From Acanthochlamys bracteata (Eukaryota; Streptophyta; Magnoliopsida; Pandanales; Velloziaceae): a stretch of DNA of 64,000 bases. The stretch spans positions 2,854,501 through 2,918,500 of the forward strand of contig CM034132.1 of NCBI GenBank assembly GCA_019914995.1. The letters are read 5' to 3'. Made by a program: the position numbers and the translations under genes. Positions within the stretch are counted from its first letter, which is position 1; each line of letters starts with the position of its first letter. Below are positions 63,264 to 64,000 of the stretch, piece by piece. The notes beneath the pieces were generated by a model, which worked only from the letters and a program-made list of their open reading frames with translations, searched no databases and was not told the origin of the DNA.

Positions 63264-64000
63264 ATGGTCGGCGATGAAGTTTCCGGTCGGCGAGATTTCC
63301 CTGCGTTTCCGTTCGATCCGTACCCGATTCAACTCGATTTCATGAATTTTCTCTACAAATCTCTCGATTCCGGTGGCGTTGCAATGCTCGAAAGCCCCAC
63401 CGGTCTCTGAATTTGGCTTCGATTTAATGTTTTTGTTTGTTTTGTAGATTGGTTGTTGTGATTTTTTGCTTATTTGTTTCCATTTGTTTGTAGGAACTGG
63501 GAAGACTCTTAGTATCATCTGCAGCGCGTTGCAGTGGCTTGTTGATAAGAAGGGAGAGAAACTGAATGGATCTTCAAACCCATCGAAGATTGATGTTGAT
63601 GGAGATGAAGAAGATCCTGATTGGTTGAGGGATTTTATAACTCCGCTGATGGAGGAGAAGAAGAAGGTAGTAGTTGCTCCACCTAGGAGGCCGAACTTCT
63701 GCTTTAAAAACACGGAGAAGAATGTGGTCGTTCCCAAATCAAAGGAGGCAGAGAAATCTAGTGAGGTTTCTTCTTCTTCGGTTAGGAGAATTGGAGAAGA
63801 TGATGATGGGGAGTTTTTGTTAGATGAATATGAGAGTGGAGATGAGTGTGAAGATGGTGTGACTGAAAAGAAGAAGAAGAAGAGGGATTGGTGTGCGTGT
63901 ACGAGCAGCAGTGATGATGATGGGGAGGAGGAGGAGGGATGGGAAGAAGAAGAGGAGAAGGAGATCTCTCCGAAAATTTACTTCACTAGCCGTACACACT
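63264..64000 (+). CDS. DDX11/CHL1-like DNA helicase, 5' part
   Basis: First 215 or so residues; the gene runs off the right edge. Exon 1 is 63264-63402 and exon 2 begins at 63494 and is still open at 64000. A Q-motif-like 'FPFDPYPIQLDFMNFLYKSL' is followed by Walker A (ESPTG-TGKT) split by the intron in phase. Next come 'SIICSALQWL', a long acidic, Lys-rich linker, and motif Ia 'YFTSRTHT' at the edge. This order fits the XPD/FANCJ/DDX11 iron-sulphur helicases of superfamily 2, and best the CHL1/DDX11 branch (Arabidopsis At1g79890), which aids sister-chromatid cohesion and fork progression. The iron-sulphur cysteines lie outside the window, so the branch is a good but not final call. Confidence 0.88.

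Overview
This is a eudicot plant nuclear genome window: spliced genes with canonical GT-AG introns, AT-rich intergenic DNA, plant-only families (PERK kinase, NACK/HINKEL-type kinesin, PPR protein, SURNod19 relic) and plant transposons. I cannot name the species from the sequence.

Layout. 1-3601 (+): 3' part of a site-1 protease (SBT6.1-like) gene, with a degenerate ~120-bp repeat in one intron. 4941-7227 (-): complete seven-exon Rab7 (RABG3-type) gene. 8637-12600 (-): complete eight-exon PERK receptor-like kinase gene. 12601-20247: AT-rich DNA with short transposons and a dead SURNod19-like gene (18462-20090, -). 20253-26457: nearly full-length Ty1/copia element with 453-bp LTRs and TCAAT target duplications. 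27149-27930: hAT-like non-autonomous element. 29969-35126 (+): complete 14-exon kinesin-7 gene whose last exon is partly duplicated just downstream. 37454-39594 (-): PPR gene. 40763-46713 (-): AP-4 beta-adaptin gene, head-to-head with a TraB-family gene (47087-50845, +). 51813-54708 (+): organellar EngB/YihA-type GTPase gene. 55626-57627: 2.0-kb solo LTR with GTACA duplications. 57785-58940 (-): dead phosphoribosylanthranilate isomerase gene. 63264-64000 (+): 5' end of a DDX11/CHL1-like helicase gene.

How genes relate. These are independent plant transcription units, not an operon. Several serve endomembrane traffic (S1P in the Golgi, Rab7 at the vacuole, AP-4 at the trans-Golgi), and two serve the cell cycle (kinesin in cytokinesis, DDX11 in S-phase cohesion). 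Promoter motifs fit the latter two: a mitosis-specific-activator-like core near the kinesin and a perfect E2F site near the helicase.

The most interesting observations are: (1) the copia LTR carries an ATG followed by a splice donor that is in phase with an acceptor at the start of an otherwise ATG-less gag; (2) a 2-kb solo LTR defined by TG/CA ends and perfect target duplications; (3) two previously functional genes now broken; (4) the duplicated kinesin tail; (5) repeated families of short AT-rich elements. I found no new multi-gene system. Exon coordinates were read by eye; each complete gene sums to a multiple of three.
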